In this document: positions 17,820 through 26,257 of the stretch, piece after piece | Numbering within the stretch: the first letter of the stretch is position 1 | Layout: each line of letters starts with the position of its first letter | DNA from: Pseudomonadota bacterium | GTDB lineage: Bacteria; Pseudomonadota; Alphaproteobacteria; UBA8366 | Length of the DNA: 64,000 nucleotides | Assembly: GCA_036339585.1 (NCBI GenBank) | Contig: JAYZAS010000002.1 | Coordinates: forward strand, 62,001 to 126,000 | Direction of reading: 5' to 3' | Notes under the pieces: model-generated | The model's input: the letters and a program-made list of their open reading frames with translations, nothing else | Database searches by the model: none | What the model was told of the DNA's origin: nothing | Made by a program: the position numbers and the translations under genes

Positions 17820-18776
17820 ATGAACGCTATGAGCGTTAGGGAACTTGCAAAGAAGAGTATTGGTATTAGCTGCCTGTATTATCTTTTCGATGACTGGCGC
17901 ACGGGGAGACAAATTGCTCGTGGCAATATTGAAGCCGAGAGCGGGGCCCGCCACAATCAACTTTCGACTAGGGAGTCTACTTCCTACATCAGAAAGGTTT
18001 ATAACGACTACCTAGCGTATGGTCGTGTCAAAAAATTTAAAGGGCGTATCGCAGAGATAGGCCCTGGAGACAACTTCGGGGTGGCCCTATTGCTGCTCAC
18101 CCATGGTGCGCAAGAAGTCGACGCTATCGATCGTTTTTATTCAAGGAGGGATCACGATGCGCAATGGAAAATATACAGTGCATTATGCTCAGAGGAAGGT
18201 ATAGAAAACCCTTTCCTCGGCGATCCTGGCGAGATTACGCTCCACGGACTAGGGTATCATCCAGGAGTGGCCGCTGAGGAATTTTTCACCTCACGTAAAG
18301 AATACTATGATGTAATACTCTCAAGAGCAGTATTAGAACATTTATTTGATCCTATAGGGGCCCTCCGTGATATGGCAGAGTCACTTAAACCAGGCGGTAG
18401 CCTCATCCACCGAATCGATTTGAGAGATCATGGGATGTTTCCAAACCACCACCCCCTAACTTTTCTGACAATAAATGAAATAATTTATCGCCGTATGACA
18501 AGTGAGTCGGGCCGCCCAAATCGTATACTCATTCATCGCTACAGAGAATGGCTCGAAAAAAGTAACCTAGACGGCGAAATTTGGATCACGCGCCTCGCAG
18601 GAATAAAAAGCGAATTCAAGCCTGTTTGCTGGGATGACATTCCAATCAGAAGTCGCAATAAAGCTTTGACTGCTGTGCAACAGGTCCGCCCCAGGCTTGC
18701 CCGAAGCTTACGTAACGTGTCAGACGAGGATTTAGCCGTCACGGGAATAGTGCTCACTGCAAAATCCCGAGCTTGA
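17820..18776 (+). CDS. SAM-dependent methyltransferase, glycan-cluster type
   Basis: Class I methyltransferase of about 318 residues. The SAM loop is GRIAEIGPGDNFGVALLL, followed by the acidic VDAIDRFYS, a DVILSRAVLEHLFDP motif IV, and a LKPGGSLIHRIDLRDHG segment typical of type 11/25 enzymes of polysaccharide loci. The start is placed at ATG 17820 after a GTGAG; the frame opens at 17784. It is the first gene with a surface-glycan flavour in the window. It probably methylates a sugar hydroxyl, but the substrate is unknown. Confidence 0.8.
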   Translation: MNAMSVRELAKKSIGISCLYYLFDDWRTGRQIARGNIEAESGARHNQLSTRESTSYIRKVYNDYLAYGRVKKFKGRIAEIGPGDNFGVALLLLTHGAQEVDAIDRFYSRRDHDAQWKIYSALCSEEGIENPFLGDPGEITLHGLGYHPGVAAEEFFTSRKEYYDVILSRAVLEHLFDPIGALRDMAESLKPGGSLIHRIDLRDHGMFPNHHPLTFLTINEIIYRRMTSESGRPNRILIHRYREWLEKSNLDGEIWITRLAGIKSEFKPVCWDDIPIRSRNKALTAVQQVRPRLARSLRNVSDEDLAVTGIVLTAKSRA

Positions 18777-18828
18777 TATGTATGCGTGCGTATTTATAAA
18801 TCGTTAAATGTCACAAAGGTCTTATAAA

Positions 18829-19458
18829 ATGGGAAGCAAAGAAGAGAACGGACCGAAATCAAATCAAAACCTAGTTGAAGTCCAAAGTAGTGTGAGCGAT
18901 GAAGAAAAGGCATTGCGTAACGGTCATAAAGGCGGGGTCCTCTGGTTTACTGGCCTCCCAGGATCTGGCAAATCAACCTTGGCGGTAGAACTTGAACGCT
19001 GTTTATTTGACTCCGGCTATAATGCGTTTGTGCTTGATGGTGACAACGTGCGCAGTGGGCTCAATGCTGATTTGGGATTTTCGCCCGAAGATAGGACCGA
19101 AAATATTAGACGCGTCGGCGAGGTAGCGGCATTAATGGCTAATGCGGGCCTAATAACTATTGCGGCATTCATTTCGCCATATAAAAGTGACCGAAGGCAA
19201 GCGCGCACAGCGTCCGGTATGTGTTTTCATGAAATAGCGATTGTAGCTGATCTTTCAACATGTGAGGCGCGGGACCCAAAAGGTCACTATAAAAAAGCTC
19301 GGTTAGGTGAGATACCAGATTTTACTGGTGTGTCGGCTCCCTACGAATACCCTGAGACGCCTGACCTTGTTGTTGATACAGACTCTAACACCATTACACG
19401 TTGCGTTGACCTACTTGTAGAATATGTGCAGGAAAATTTTATACTGAAGGACGGTTAA
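18829..19458 (+). CDS. cysC: Adenylylsulfate kinase
   Basis: Phosphorylates adenylyl sulfate (APS) to PAPS, the donor for sulfation. The Walker A motif is GLPGSGKST, followed by LDGDNVRSGLN, FISPYKSDR (the FISP serine loop) and the family segment DPKGHYKKARLGEIPDFTGVSAPYEYP. These are canonical APS-kinase features. I use ATG 18829 because AAAGG lies nine bases upstream; ATG 18808 is possible. No ATP sulfurylase or sulfotransferase gene is in the window, which is odd for a stand-alone cysC. It lies next to a second, divergent kinase of the same superfamily at 20670, in the glycan locus. Confidence 0.9.
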   Translation: MGSKEENGPKSNQNLVEVQSSVSDEEKALRNGHKGGVLWFTGLPGSGKSTLAVELERCLFDSGYNAFVLDGDNVRSGLNADLGFSPEDRTENIRRVGEVAALMANAGLITIAAFISPYKSDRRQARTASGMCFHEIAIVADLSTCEARDPKGHYKKARLGEIPDFTGVSAPYEYPETPDLVVDTDSNTITRCVDLLVEYVQENFILKDG

Positions 19459-20651
19459 AAGCTCGCAGCTTTTCTGAGAGCCTTTGGCAATTCATGATTA
19501 GCTGTGATCAAAAGTCTTGCGAAAGCTGGCCAAGTCAAGTTTGGATAAAAACCGTGCCCTCCCTCTGCCCTTATTGCAACTAGTCGGTCATCAGCGCCAA
19601 ACGATGCGTATACGTTTCGAGCTGATTCAACCACTTTTTGAGCACCACCGAATGGCCATATGTGATCACGATCACCGGAAACCGTAATAAATGGACGCGG
19701 CGCGACTAACGCTACTACCGCATCAAGCTCAAACCATCGTAAAATACCTGGAACCACATTTTGCCCCTCAGGATCACCCCGTGTAAGAAGCGTTTTCCTA
19801 ATGAAACCTATACATCCCGACGCTATAACTCCCGCGATACGTTCATCCATAGCACTAGCATATAAAGCCGTGGTGCCACCGGATGACGATCCTACTATAT
19901 AAATTCGTTCGGGGTCGATGGCCATGCCAGGTGCTCCCTCGACTAACCAATTAATTAACGAGGAAACATCACTTGCACGTTCGCCCACTAAAGACCGTCC
20001 GAGTAATAGAGCATGATTTGCAGCATCGATGCAGACAGCGGCTGACGGGCTGAATAGAGAGCGCTCTCGCCGTTCCCCAAAACAAGACTGCTCCAAACAA
20101 ATTGCCAAGAAACCATGCGCAGCTGCCTGGCGTGCAATGTCTGCTCCATAATGAATTTTAATAGGATCGGCTGGCATTCGTTCTTCACCCCAAGACAAAT
20201 GCATGCCTGAATTTGTGCCTTGAAGACAGATCATGACAGGTGTTTTACGATCAGAATCAAAGCTTGGGTCCCAAACCATCCTCACTGGCAAATCCAGCCC
20301 GTCTCTAACTTTTAAATAAAGGCTACGGTGCTTAAATCCGTCTCGGTTAGCACAGTCTTTTAGATGATTTACTCGCGGTGGACCACCAAATCGACCATAC
20401 CCAGAAAGCTCGATTAGTTTAGCTCGCACTTGATTTTGCCACTCTTTGGCATCAGCGATTTTTGTACGCTCCCAATCTAGAACCATTTCGGCACCCACGC
20501 CGCTTCCTCGATGACAGTCCGAGGGGCTTAGTGCAACACAGCTTGGAGCCACTGGATATGGGTTATATTCAAAGCCTAGCACGCGTAACATGCGGCGATA
20601 TAGGGAAATCCTGCGTGCCCTAAGCTCTACTTTAAACCGAGCTCTATTCAT
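19455..20651 (-). CDS. Alpha/beta-hydrolase (acetyl-xylan-esterase/Abhydrolase_7-like)
   Basis: Serine hydrolase of 398 residues. The nucleophile elbow is VGSSSGGTTALYA. Upstream, PVMICLQGTNSGMHLSWGEER and AICLEQSCFGERRERS resemble the oxyanion/entry region of acetyl-xylan-esterase-related hydrolases. A late SGDRDHIWPFGG gives the acidic residue and EGGHGFYPN the histidine. It could remove O-acyl groups from a sugar. No signal peptide is visible, so it acts in the cytosol if functional. It converges on cysC, overlapping four bases, with a weak hairpin at the junction. Confidence 0.75.
   Translation of the reverse strand: MNRARFKVELRARRISLYRRMLRVLGFEYNPYPVAPSCVALSPSDCHRGSGVGAEMVLDWERTKIADAKEWQNQVRAKLIELSGYGRFGGPPRVNHLKDCANRDGFKHRSLYLKVRDGLDLPVRMVWDPSFDSDRKTPVMICLQGTNSGMHLSWGEERMPADPIKIHYGADIARQAAAHGFLAICLEQSCFGERRERSLFSPSAAVCIDAANHALLLGRSLVGERASDVSSLINWLVEGAPGMAIDPERIYIVGSSSGGTTALYASAMDERIAGVIASGCIGFIRKTLLTRGDPEGQNVVPGILRWFELDAVVALVAPRPFITVSGDRDHIWPFGGAQKVVESARNVYASFGADDRLVAIRAEGGHGFYPNLTWPAFARLLITANHELPKALRKAASF
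19457..19473. terminator. Weak bidirectional hairpin between convergent genes
   Basis: AAAAGCT-CGC-AGCTTTT is a 7-bp inverted repeat with a three-base loop, located exactly at the convergent ends of cysC (+) and the hydrolase gene (-). It gives a U-run on either strand, but the stem is short and AT-rich, so termination would be weak. Confidence 0.35.
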
Positions 20652-20669
20652 ATAATTTGTTTATATCCA

Positions 20670-21194
20670 CTATACTTTAATCTTTCTGGCTAATATTGGA
20701 ATATTCCGTATTAACTGTTCAGCCATTTTGTAAGGTTTCTCGCGCAAATCTGCATTAAAAATAAGGTCTGGACTTACTGGAATATGCCACTCAATATCCA
20801 CTCCAACAACGTTGCTTTCTTTGCCTTTTTTAGCAGCAGCGTAGAGGCCTTTAACATCCTGCTCGATAATAAAATTCATGGAAGCATCAAGGTATACTTC
20901 AAAATAATCATCGAAGTTTTCGCGATTCCACAACAATAGTTCTGGATTATTGTAGAGTACGCCGACAACTACAATACAACCTTGTTGTGACAAAAGCTGC
21001 GCCATACTTTGGAGCCTTTTAACTTGAAGAATTCGATCTTCCTCTTTGTATGACAAATTATGTCCAAAAGCCTCGCGCACCTCATCACCGTCTAAAAGCA
21101 CTAGCGCCGGCAAATGGGGCTTTGCCAAGTCCCAAAATGCTTTACATAAGGTAGTCTTACCTGCGCCGGATAACCCTGTGACCCAAATCACCAT
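20670..21194 (-). CDS. APS-kinase-superfamily kinase, capsule-type
   Basis: P-loop kinase of 174 residues with Walker A GLSGAGKTT and LLDGDEVREAFG. Unlike the canonical CysC at 18829 it lacks the FISP loop and carries EQDVKGLYAAAKKGKESNVVGVDIEW in place of the usual substrate segment. This variant, with NVVGVD-type sequence, resembles capsule-locus kinases such as the Campylobacter CDP-phosphoramidate kinase group, from memory. So its substrate may not be APS. The other genes of phosphoramidate synthesis are not seen here. It is followed on the same strand by the hydrolase at 19455 and preceded by the phosphatase-like gene at 21233. Confidence 0.75.
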   Translation of the reverse strand: MVIWVTGLSGAGKTTLCKAFWDLAKPHLPALVLLDGDEVREAFGHNLSYKEEDRILQVKRLQSMAQLLSQQGCIVVVGVLYNNPELLLWNRENFDDYFEVYLDASMNFIIEQDVKGLYAAAKKGKESNVVGVDIEWHIPVSPDLIFNADLREKPYKMAEQLIRNIPILARKIKV

Positions 21195-21232
21195 ATCAAA
21201 TTTCCAAAAAATTGCATTAATTCAACACTTTG

Positions 21233-22894
21233 TCATCTAGCAGACGCAAACTTATTTGAATAAGCTTGTTCTGGCTGGGAATAATCCCGCATCGCTAGAA
21301 TATCGGCTCTCTCTTTTTCCAAATATGATCTTAACTGGGATATTACCTCTGCATACTTTGGATCTTTTGACAAATCTAACAACTCGTCTGGATCAGACCG
21401 TTTATCAAATAGACCTAATATTTTAAGCTGCGATCCTATAAGAACTAACATCATGCGATAGCAGTGCGTAGTAACTGTAAAATACAGATCACGGTTTTCT
21501 AGATCGGCATTCCCTGAACCTGCACTTTCTGTGATTACAGCTTCACATCCACCATCAAAGGCCGATATCCCCTTAAAACTTTCATGAGCAGTTATGCCAA
21601 GGGCATCTAAGTACGTAGCGGTTATTCCCATACTATCCACTAACCCAATGTTTTTTGGAAGCGCCCCGCACCCAGACATAATAAGAGGAATATCTATATC
21701 TTCAAAATGCGTTCGAAGTGCTACGTTACCTCTCTTGCGCGGGCTACCTGCGTAAAAGTTTCCGTGGTCACCGGTAATCACTATTACGGTGTCATCAAAG
21801 CGTTCTACGCTACGCAAAGCATCAATTAATCTGCCAATTTCACGATCAATCAACATAAGTGCAGTGTCATAACTAGCTCGTCGTTTCGTTTTCCCTTTCA
21901 TCCTCAGCCAAACCCATCTAGGCCATGTGATTAAACGCTTTAAAATATGGGACGGGCGAGACAAGGAACGGCAATCATGCAGATCCATTAGGTGGAGGTG
22001 GACTGACCAAGGTCCGTCGTTTCTCGTAATAAAATCAGACAATGGACCCATCACTTCATCAGCTTTGGTTTCGAACTGCGCCAAAAATAACAATGGAAAA
22101 TTATATTTGGCAAAAAACCTCTCTGATCGCCATCGAACAGCCTCTAACACCCTCCAAAATCGGTAACCGAAACCTGGCTTCTCCAGTCCCAGATACCGCC
22201 AATATAATACAGGGGGAATGGTCATCATCTTTTCAATAACTGTGTCAGCCGAATGCTCAAAAAGGTTTATTTCTGCTCGACATCCGGCAGCTACCCTTTC
22301 ATTTATCTTTCTCAGTCTTGATGACCACGTAATGCCTCGGCCACCTTCCGAAATACTGGCCACCCTCCGCAATAAAAATACAAACTCATTTTGAAGCAGG
22401 CTAACTATCTCGCGTTTCGATAGATCGCCATTTTTCCATCTCTTCAATTCATACTGAAGGTTCCTACCGATCAGATGCGCAAGTATAACGCGCGAATCCA
22501 TAGCCGTGTGCATATCGGAAAATCCACGATCATAACCATGTGTTATGCCAAGAACGTTGCATGACGCCATCATCTGAGTTGAATAACCTGCATCACTTAA
22601 CTGCTCAGCATAGCTACGTGGACGGTACCTAATTCCGTTATTATAACCACCGTGATCGAGTGGGTAGGTCAAACTAAATAGTGCAGGCAGTACAAACTGT
22701 GTTGCCTGAGCGTTCGCTACAGCCCAACTAACATTTCCTTGCTCTGCAAGGTAAGCAAGATTGGGAGTGACTTTTCGGGCATGTTCTAAATCTGATATAA
22801 CATCATAACGCAATCCATCTATGACAAGGAATATGCCGTTTTTTTGTTTTGCCTGTCTTTTGGCACGATTATATCCCGTAACAGATTTTTTCAT
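21233..22894 (-). CDS. Sulfatase / alkaline phosphatase superfamily hydrolase
   Basis: Alkaline-phosphatase-fold protein of about 553 residues. The first metal motif is VIDGLRYDVI; the nucleophile region ATQFVLPALFSLTYP has no CxPSR cysteine, so it is not a formylglycine sulfatase. A Thr or Ser nucleophile, as in phosphotransferases and phosphatases of the fold, is likely. The second metal site is ITGDHGN near the C-terminal third. No signal peptide or multiple membrane segments are apparent. The frame opens at GTG 22975; ATG 22894 is preferred because the DGLR motif normally sits close to the start. It shares the leftward unit with the kinase at 20670, suggesting phosphoryl- or sulfo-sugar chemistry (inference). 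Confidence 0.8.
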   Translation of the reverse strand: MKKSVTGYNRAKRQAKQKNGIFLVIDGLRYDVISDLEHARKVTPNLAYLAEQGNVSWAVANAQATQFVLPALFSLTYPLDHGGYNNGIRYRPRSYAEQLSDAGYSTQMMASCNVLGITHGYDRGFSDMHTAMDSRVILAHLIGRNLQYELKRWKNGDLSKREIVSLLQNEFVFLLRRVASISEGGRGITWSSRLRKINERVAAGCRAEINLFEHSADTVIEKMMTIPPVLYWRYLGLEKPGFGYRFWRVLEAVRWRSERFFAKYNFPLLFLAQFETKADEVMGPLSDFITRNDGPWSVHLHLMDLHDCRSLSRPSHILKRLITWPRWVWLRMKGKTKRRASYDTALMLIDREIGRLIDALRSVERFDDTVIVITGDHGNFYAGSPRKRGNVALRTHFEDIDIPLIMSGCGALPKNIGLVDSMGITATYLDALGITAHESFKGISAFDGGCEAVITESAGSGNADLENRDLYFTVTTHCYRMMLVLIGSQLKILGLFDKRSDPDELLDLSKDPKYAEVISQLRSYLEKERADILAMRDYSQPEQAYSNKFASAR

Positions 22895-23253
22895 AAGGTC
22901 TGCCGCGCATGGTAATAATAACAAGTGCTCATTGTTTTGAACAAAAGCAACACAAAGGCCATACAATGAACGCACTTATTTGACTATAAAATTCTAAAAT
23001 TATTCTCTTACCCACAGCTGGACCTTTGCTTTTCAGAAAACCAATCCTTGACCTTTTTGTGCCCGCAACGTTAGATAAAGGTGTTCGCGGGATGAACGTG
23101 CTAACAGTCCCCCGATATGGCTGCGAATTTTAGTGAAATGCGTAGCGTTTTAGATCGTCATCTTACGCTGGTGAGAATAATCTGAAAAGTTATTCACCCG
23201 GTCTGCGGTAGCAGTGTGTTGCACCGGTTATTCATGTTATTTGGAGAGGTTAT
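22895..23253. other. Divergent promoter region at head of glycan operon
   Basis: About 280-360 bases (depending on the start of the leftward gene) between divergent units. No protein or RNA gene is supported. It contains an ops-like GCGGTAGC sequence at 23205 (listed separately), two copies of GTTATTCA at 23190 and 23227, and the ribosome binding site GGAGAGG at 23243-23249 for the next gene. Confidence 0.5.
23205..23216 (+). promoter_or_regulatory. ops/JUMPstart-like element
   Basis: GCGGTAGCAGTG matches the core of the ops element (GGCGGTAGC), which recruits the NusG paralogue RfaH to long surface-polysaccharide operons in enterobacteria. It lies about 40 bases before the first gene of the rightward glycan unit and on the correct strand. 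The same 8-mer also occurs by chance inside coding sequence elsewhere in the window (about 8405 and 16598), so position is the main argument. Confidence 0.35.
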
Positions 23254-24009
23254 TTGACCTCAACCCTATTTAGTCTGAGTGATAGAACTGCCTATGTTAC
23301 AGGCGGCTTAGGTACTATTGGCGCTGCCATTTGCCATGCGTTGAGCTCGTGTGGTGCATCTGCAATTGCTTTGGATATAGATTTGCCTGAGCCGCAGCCA
23401 GAAAATTCAGTGTATTTTGATATTACCGAACTTAATAATCTCGGCACTCGGCTAGACTGCTTAGAATCACATTCGGGCATTGCCGACATTTGGGTTAACG
23501 CCGCTTATCCGCGAACAAGCGATTGGGCCAAACAATCACAGAAAACCCTTACTCAAGAAAGTTGGGCACAGAATGTAAGCCTCCAAATGAATAGTTATTG
23601 TCTTTTATCGTCTGCCATAGCAGAGCGAATGGCAGGTCGGGGCGGAGGGTCTATCATTAATCTAGGATCTATCTACGGATTGGTTGGTCCTGATTTCAAT
23701 ATTTATGAAGCTACTGACATGACACTACCGCCGACCTATGCAGCAATCAAAGCTGCTATCGTTAATCATAGTCGTTATTTGGCCAGCTATTATGGATCCC
23801 AAAACGTCCGCGTTAATACCGTATGCCCGGGCGGGGTTTTTAATGAACAACCAAAACGCTTCATAGAAAACTACTCACGCCGAACTCCTATGGGGCGGCT
23901 CGCCACTGCAGAAGAAATAGGAGGGCCGGTCGCATTCCTCGCTTCTCCTGCTGCATCTTATATTACTGGCTCTGTACTTACAGTAGATGGCGGCTGGACG
24001 GCAATTTAG
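23254..24009 (+). CDS. ptmA: SDR oxidoreductase, PtmA-like (legionaminic pathway)
   Basis: Short-chain dehydrogenase of 251 residues. The cofactor loop is TGGLGTIG, the NAAYP segment replaces NNAG, and the catalytic YxxxK is YAAIK. The long match to flagellin-modification protein PtmA is in INLGSIYGLVGPDF, then IYEATDMTLPPTYAAIK and CPGGVFNEQP. In Campylobacter PtmA is tied to the GDP-sugar legionaminic acid route. The start is TTG at 23254, with GGAGAGG four bases upstream. It begins a rightward unit of PtmA-like SDR, aminotransferase, PhyH and FkbM genes. Family is certain; the PtmA role is a good inference supported by PtmE-, LegB- and LegC-like genes nearby. Confidence 0.8.
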   Translation: MTSTLFSLSDRTAYVTGGLGTIGAAICHALSSCGASAIALDIDLPEPQPENSVYFDITELNNLGTRLDCLESHSGIADIWVNAAYPRTSDWAKQSQKTLTQESWAQNVSLQMNSYCLLSSAIAERMAGRGGGSIINLGSIYGLVGPDFNIYEATDMTLPPTYAAIKAAIVNHSRYLASYYGSQNVRVNTVCPGGVFNEQPKRFIENYSRRTPMGRLATAEEIGGPVAFLASPAASYITGSVLTVDGGWTAI

Positions 24010-24044
24010 TAAGAATTCAGAAAATATTATCAGCGAGAAAACAC

Positions 24045-25244
24045 GTGAAAAATACTTGGCGATTTGGTCCTAATGAACTCAATTATATTCGGGAAGTCCT
24101 AGACTCAGGTTTTGGATCCTCAACTTCAGGTAGTATGAACAATCGCTTCGAGCAGGCTTTAGCTAAAAAAGTAGGAGCACGCTATGCTGTCACTTTTAAC
24201 TCCGGCACTTCTACACTTCATGCTGCGCTTGACGCGGTAGGAGTCGGTTATGGTGATGAGGTTATTACTACTCCTCTGACGGTCATTTCCAATCTTGACG
24301 TAATTCTGGCGCAAAACGCAGTGCCCGTTTTTGCTGATATTAATCCAGACACCTTCAATATCGACCCACAAGAGGTGGAAGCAAAAATCACGGATAGAAC
24401 TAAAGCTATCATGCCAGTTTCTCTTTACGGCCTTAGCTGCGAAATTGGCCCACTGATGGAAATAGGAAAAAAACACCACATTTGTGTTATAAATGATGCA
24501 GCAGAAGCTTATGGTAGCCTTTACAACAACCTGCCGATAGCTAGCGTTGCTGATATTACAAGTTACTCAACGGAAAATTCAAAGCATATCACTACAGGCG
24601 ATGGAGGCATTGTAGTGACAAACGACGCAGCTCTAGCAGAAAAAATGCGCAAATTTGGTAGTCTTGGCTATGCCGCCCTCAATGCTTCAGATGGACGAAT
24701 CCGCTCGAATAAAGATATTTTCCAAAATCCTAAATATAAACGCCATGACGCGTTCGGTTACAATTATCGCATGCCAGAAGTTGCAGCAGCAATGGGGCTT
24801 GCACAAACTGAACGGCTGGACCACTTTTTGAAACTCCGGAAAGATATTGCGGCGCTCTATATCGACGCGGTTTCAGATTGTGATTATCTCACTCCACAAA
24901 AAGTGCCGACAGGTTGCAATAATACTTATTGGACAGTGGCAATGCGCTACGAACGAGTTGACGTCTCGTGGCAAGAATTTCGCGAGAAATTTATCGATTT
25001 TGGTGGCGATGGAATTTATGCAGCATGGGCATTACTTTATCATGAAACACTCTTCGCTTCTGGGACGTGGAAGCGCCGATGCCCACCGCTCTATGATAAA
25101 ATTAACTACCCAATAAAAGGGCACTGCCCGAATGCGGAGAAAGTGCAACCTAAAATCATGCAGTTTGTAAATAATTACGGCACGATTGGTGAGGCTGAAC
25201 CGTTCGTCGAAGCTCTCAAAAAAACTATCAAGTATTTCGCATAA
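24045..25244 (+). CDS. DegT/DnrJ/EryC1/StrS aminotransferase
   Basis: PLP-dependent sugar aminotransferase of 399 residues. Asp151 (VINDAAEAYG) pairs with the PLP nitrogen and Lys180 (STENSKHITTGDGG) is the Schiff-base lysine. FGYNYRMPEVAAAMGLAQ is the usual distal motif. It transaminates a nucleotide-linked keto-sugar. It is distinct from the LegC (43431) and PseC (51837) enzymes here, so it may build a third amino sugar, or act with the PtmA-like neighbour. The start is GTG 24045 with only a weak ribosome binding site. The exact product is unknown. Confidence 0.85.
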   Translation: MKNTWRFGPNELNYIREVLDSGFGSSTSGSMNNRFEQALAKKVGARYAVTFNSGTSTLHAALDAVGVGYGDEVITTPLTVISNLDVILAQNAVPVFADINPDTFNIDPQEVEAKITDRTKAIMPVSLYGLSCEIGPLMEIGKKHHICVINDAAEAYGSLYNNLPIASVADITSYSTENSKHITTGDGGIVVTNDAALAEKMRKFGSLGYAALNASDGRIRSNKDIFQNPKYKRHDAFGYNYRMPEVAAAMGLAQTERLDHFLKLRKDIAALYIDAVSDCDYLTPQKVPTGCNNTYWTVAMRYERVDVSWQEFREKFIDFGGDGIYAAWALLYHETLFASGTWKRRCPPLYDKINYPIKGHCPNAEKVQPKIMQFVNNYGTIGEAEPFVEALKKTIKYFA

Positions 25245-25259
25245 TTGAAGCTTTGCCAA

Positions 25260-26255
25260 ATGGCCACCATAGAACTCTCCATGCTGAAACTTAATGAATT
25301 GCCCCAGGCTAAAGAAGTGACAATTTTTGACGCTTCCGAACGCCTGAATATAAATCCGATTGTAGAGTGCATTCATCAACGCGGGTTTTGCATCATCCGA
25401 GGACTATTCTCTGAGAAAAAATTAAATTCTGTTTTGACATTAGCGAAAAAGTATTTTTCTACTCCTGCTATCGCCGGCGCTCCCGGCTATTGGAAGGTTG
25501 ATCATCCCAAAAAATTGATCCACCCATTCACTCTGGGGGGAGAAGCACTCGACCTAGTTCTTGATGAGCGCGTTATTGATATTGTTGAGGCCCTTATGGG
25601 GGAAGAATGCATCCTCGCCGAAACGATGTTGAAGTTCGATAAAAAAAGCAGATACGCATATTTCCCTCTTCACAGCGATTTTGCAGTTGGTTGGTCGAAA
25701 TCGGGAGACCATCAATCAACACTCGACATAAAGGCACTTAAAAAGGTTGTCGGGATTGGCGGTGCATTATACCTTCATGACACTGTTGAGGGTGCTTTTA
25801 GGTATTGCGACAGCACCCATCATATACTTTCGCCCCGAGGACAAAAATTTCACTCATACCCGAAAGAAGAACAAGACGCGATGTTAGCGCGCAGCGTCTG
25901 TTGCGAGGGGTTAAGGGGTGATTTGGTCTTATTCGACGATCGTGGATTTCATGGGCCGTCTCAGCCGGCACAAGAAAACCGTACTGTAATTCTCTTAGAT
26001 TATTTTAATGTCAATATCCTAGGGCGGACGCAAGTAGCACCCATGCCGATTTGGTCGACTGATATAGCTTCTTTAACGGACAAGCAGCTTCGGGTAGCCG
26101 GAGTGGGTGCCAACTTCATGGTGTCTCCCATGAATTACGCTCACACAAGATTCCAACATAATAAATTGCATAAGCCCCTAGCTTGGGTGATCGATCATGC
26201 ATACATAACACAGCATTTCAAAAATCTTGTTAAGCATTTTTTGAAGAGGACCTAG
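25260..26255 (+). CDS. Phytanoyl-CoA dioxygenase (PhyH) family protein
   Basis: Fe(II)/2-oxoglutarate dioxygenase-like protein of about 331 residues. The facial-triad HxD is in YFPLHSDF, and the distal histidine with the 2-oxoglutarate arginine is in DDRGFHGPSQPAQENRT. Motifs are complete, so catalysis is plausible: hydroxylation of a small molecule or sugar. PhyH proteins are recurrent in surface-glycan loci but their sugar substrates are mostly unknown. The start is uncertain: TTG 25245, ATG 25260 and ATG 25281 all lack a strong ribosome binding site. It sits two bases before the FkbM gene. Confidence 0.8.
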   Translation: MATIELSMLKLNELPQAKEVTIFDASERLNINPIVECIHQRGFCIIRGLFSEKKLNSVLTLAKKYFSTPAIAGAPGYWKVDHPKKLIHPFTLGGEALDLVLDERVIDIVEALMGEECILAETMLKFDKKSRYAYFPLHSDFAVGWSKSGDHQSTLDIKALKKVVGIGGALYLHDTVEGAFRYCDSTHHILSPRGQKFHSYPKEEQDAMLARSVCCEGLRGDLVLFDDRGFHGPSQPAQENRTVILLDYFNVNILGRTQVAPMPIWSTDIASLTDKQLRVAGVGANFMVSPMNYAHTRFQHNKLHKPLAWVIDHAYITQHFKNLVKHFLKRT

Positions 26256-26257
26256 GA

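Noticed and set aside
21233..22894. Annotating the phosphatase-fold gene as a sulfatase
   Set aside because: No CxPSR formylglycine motif is present; only the superfamily is supported.
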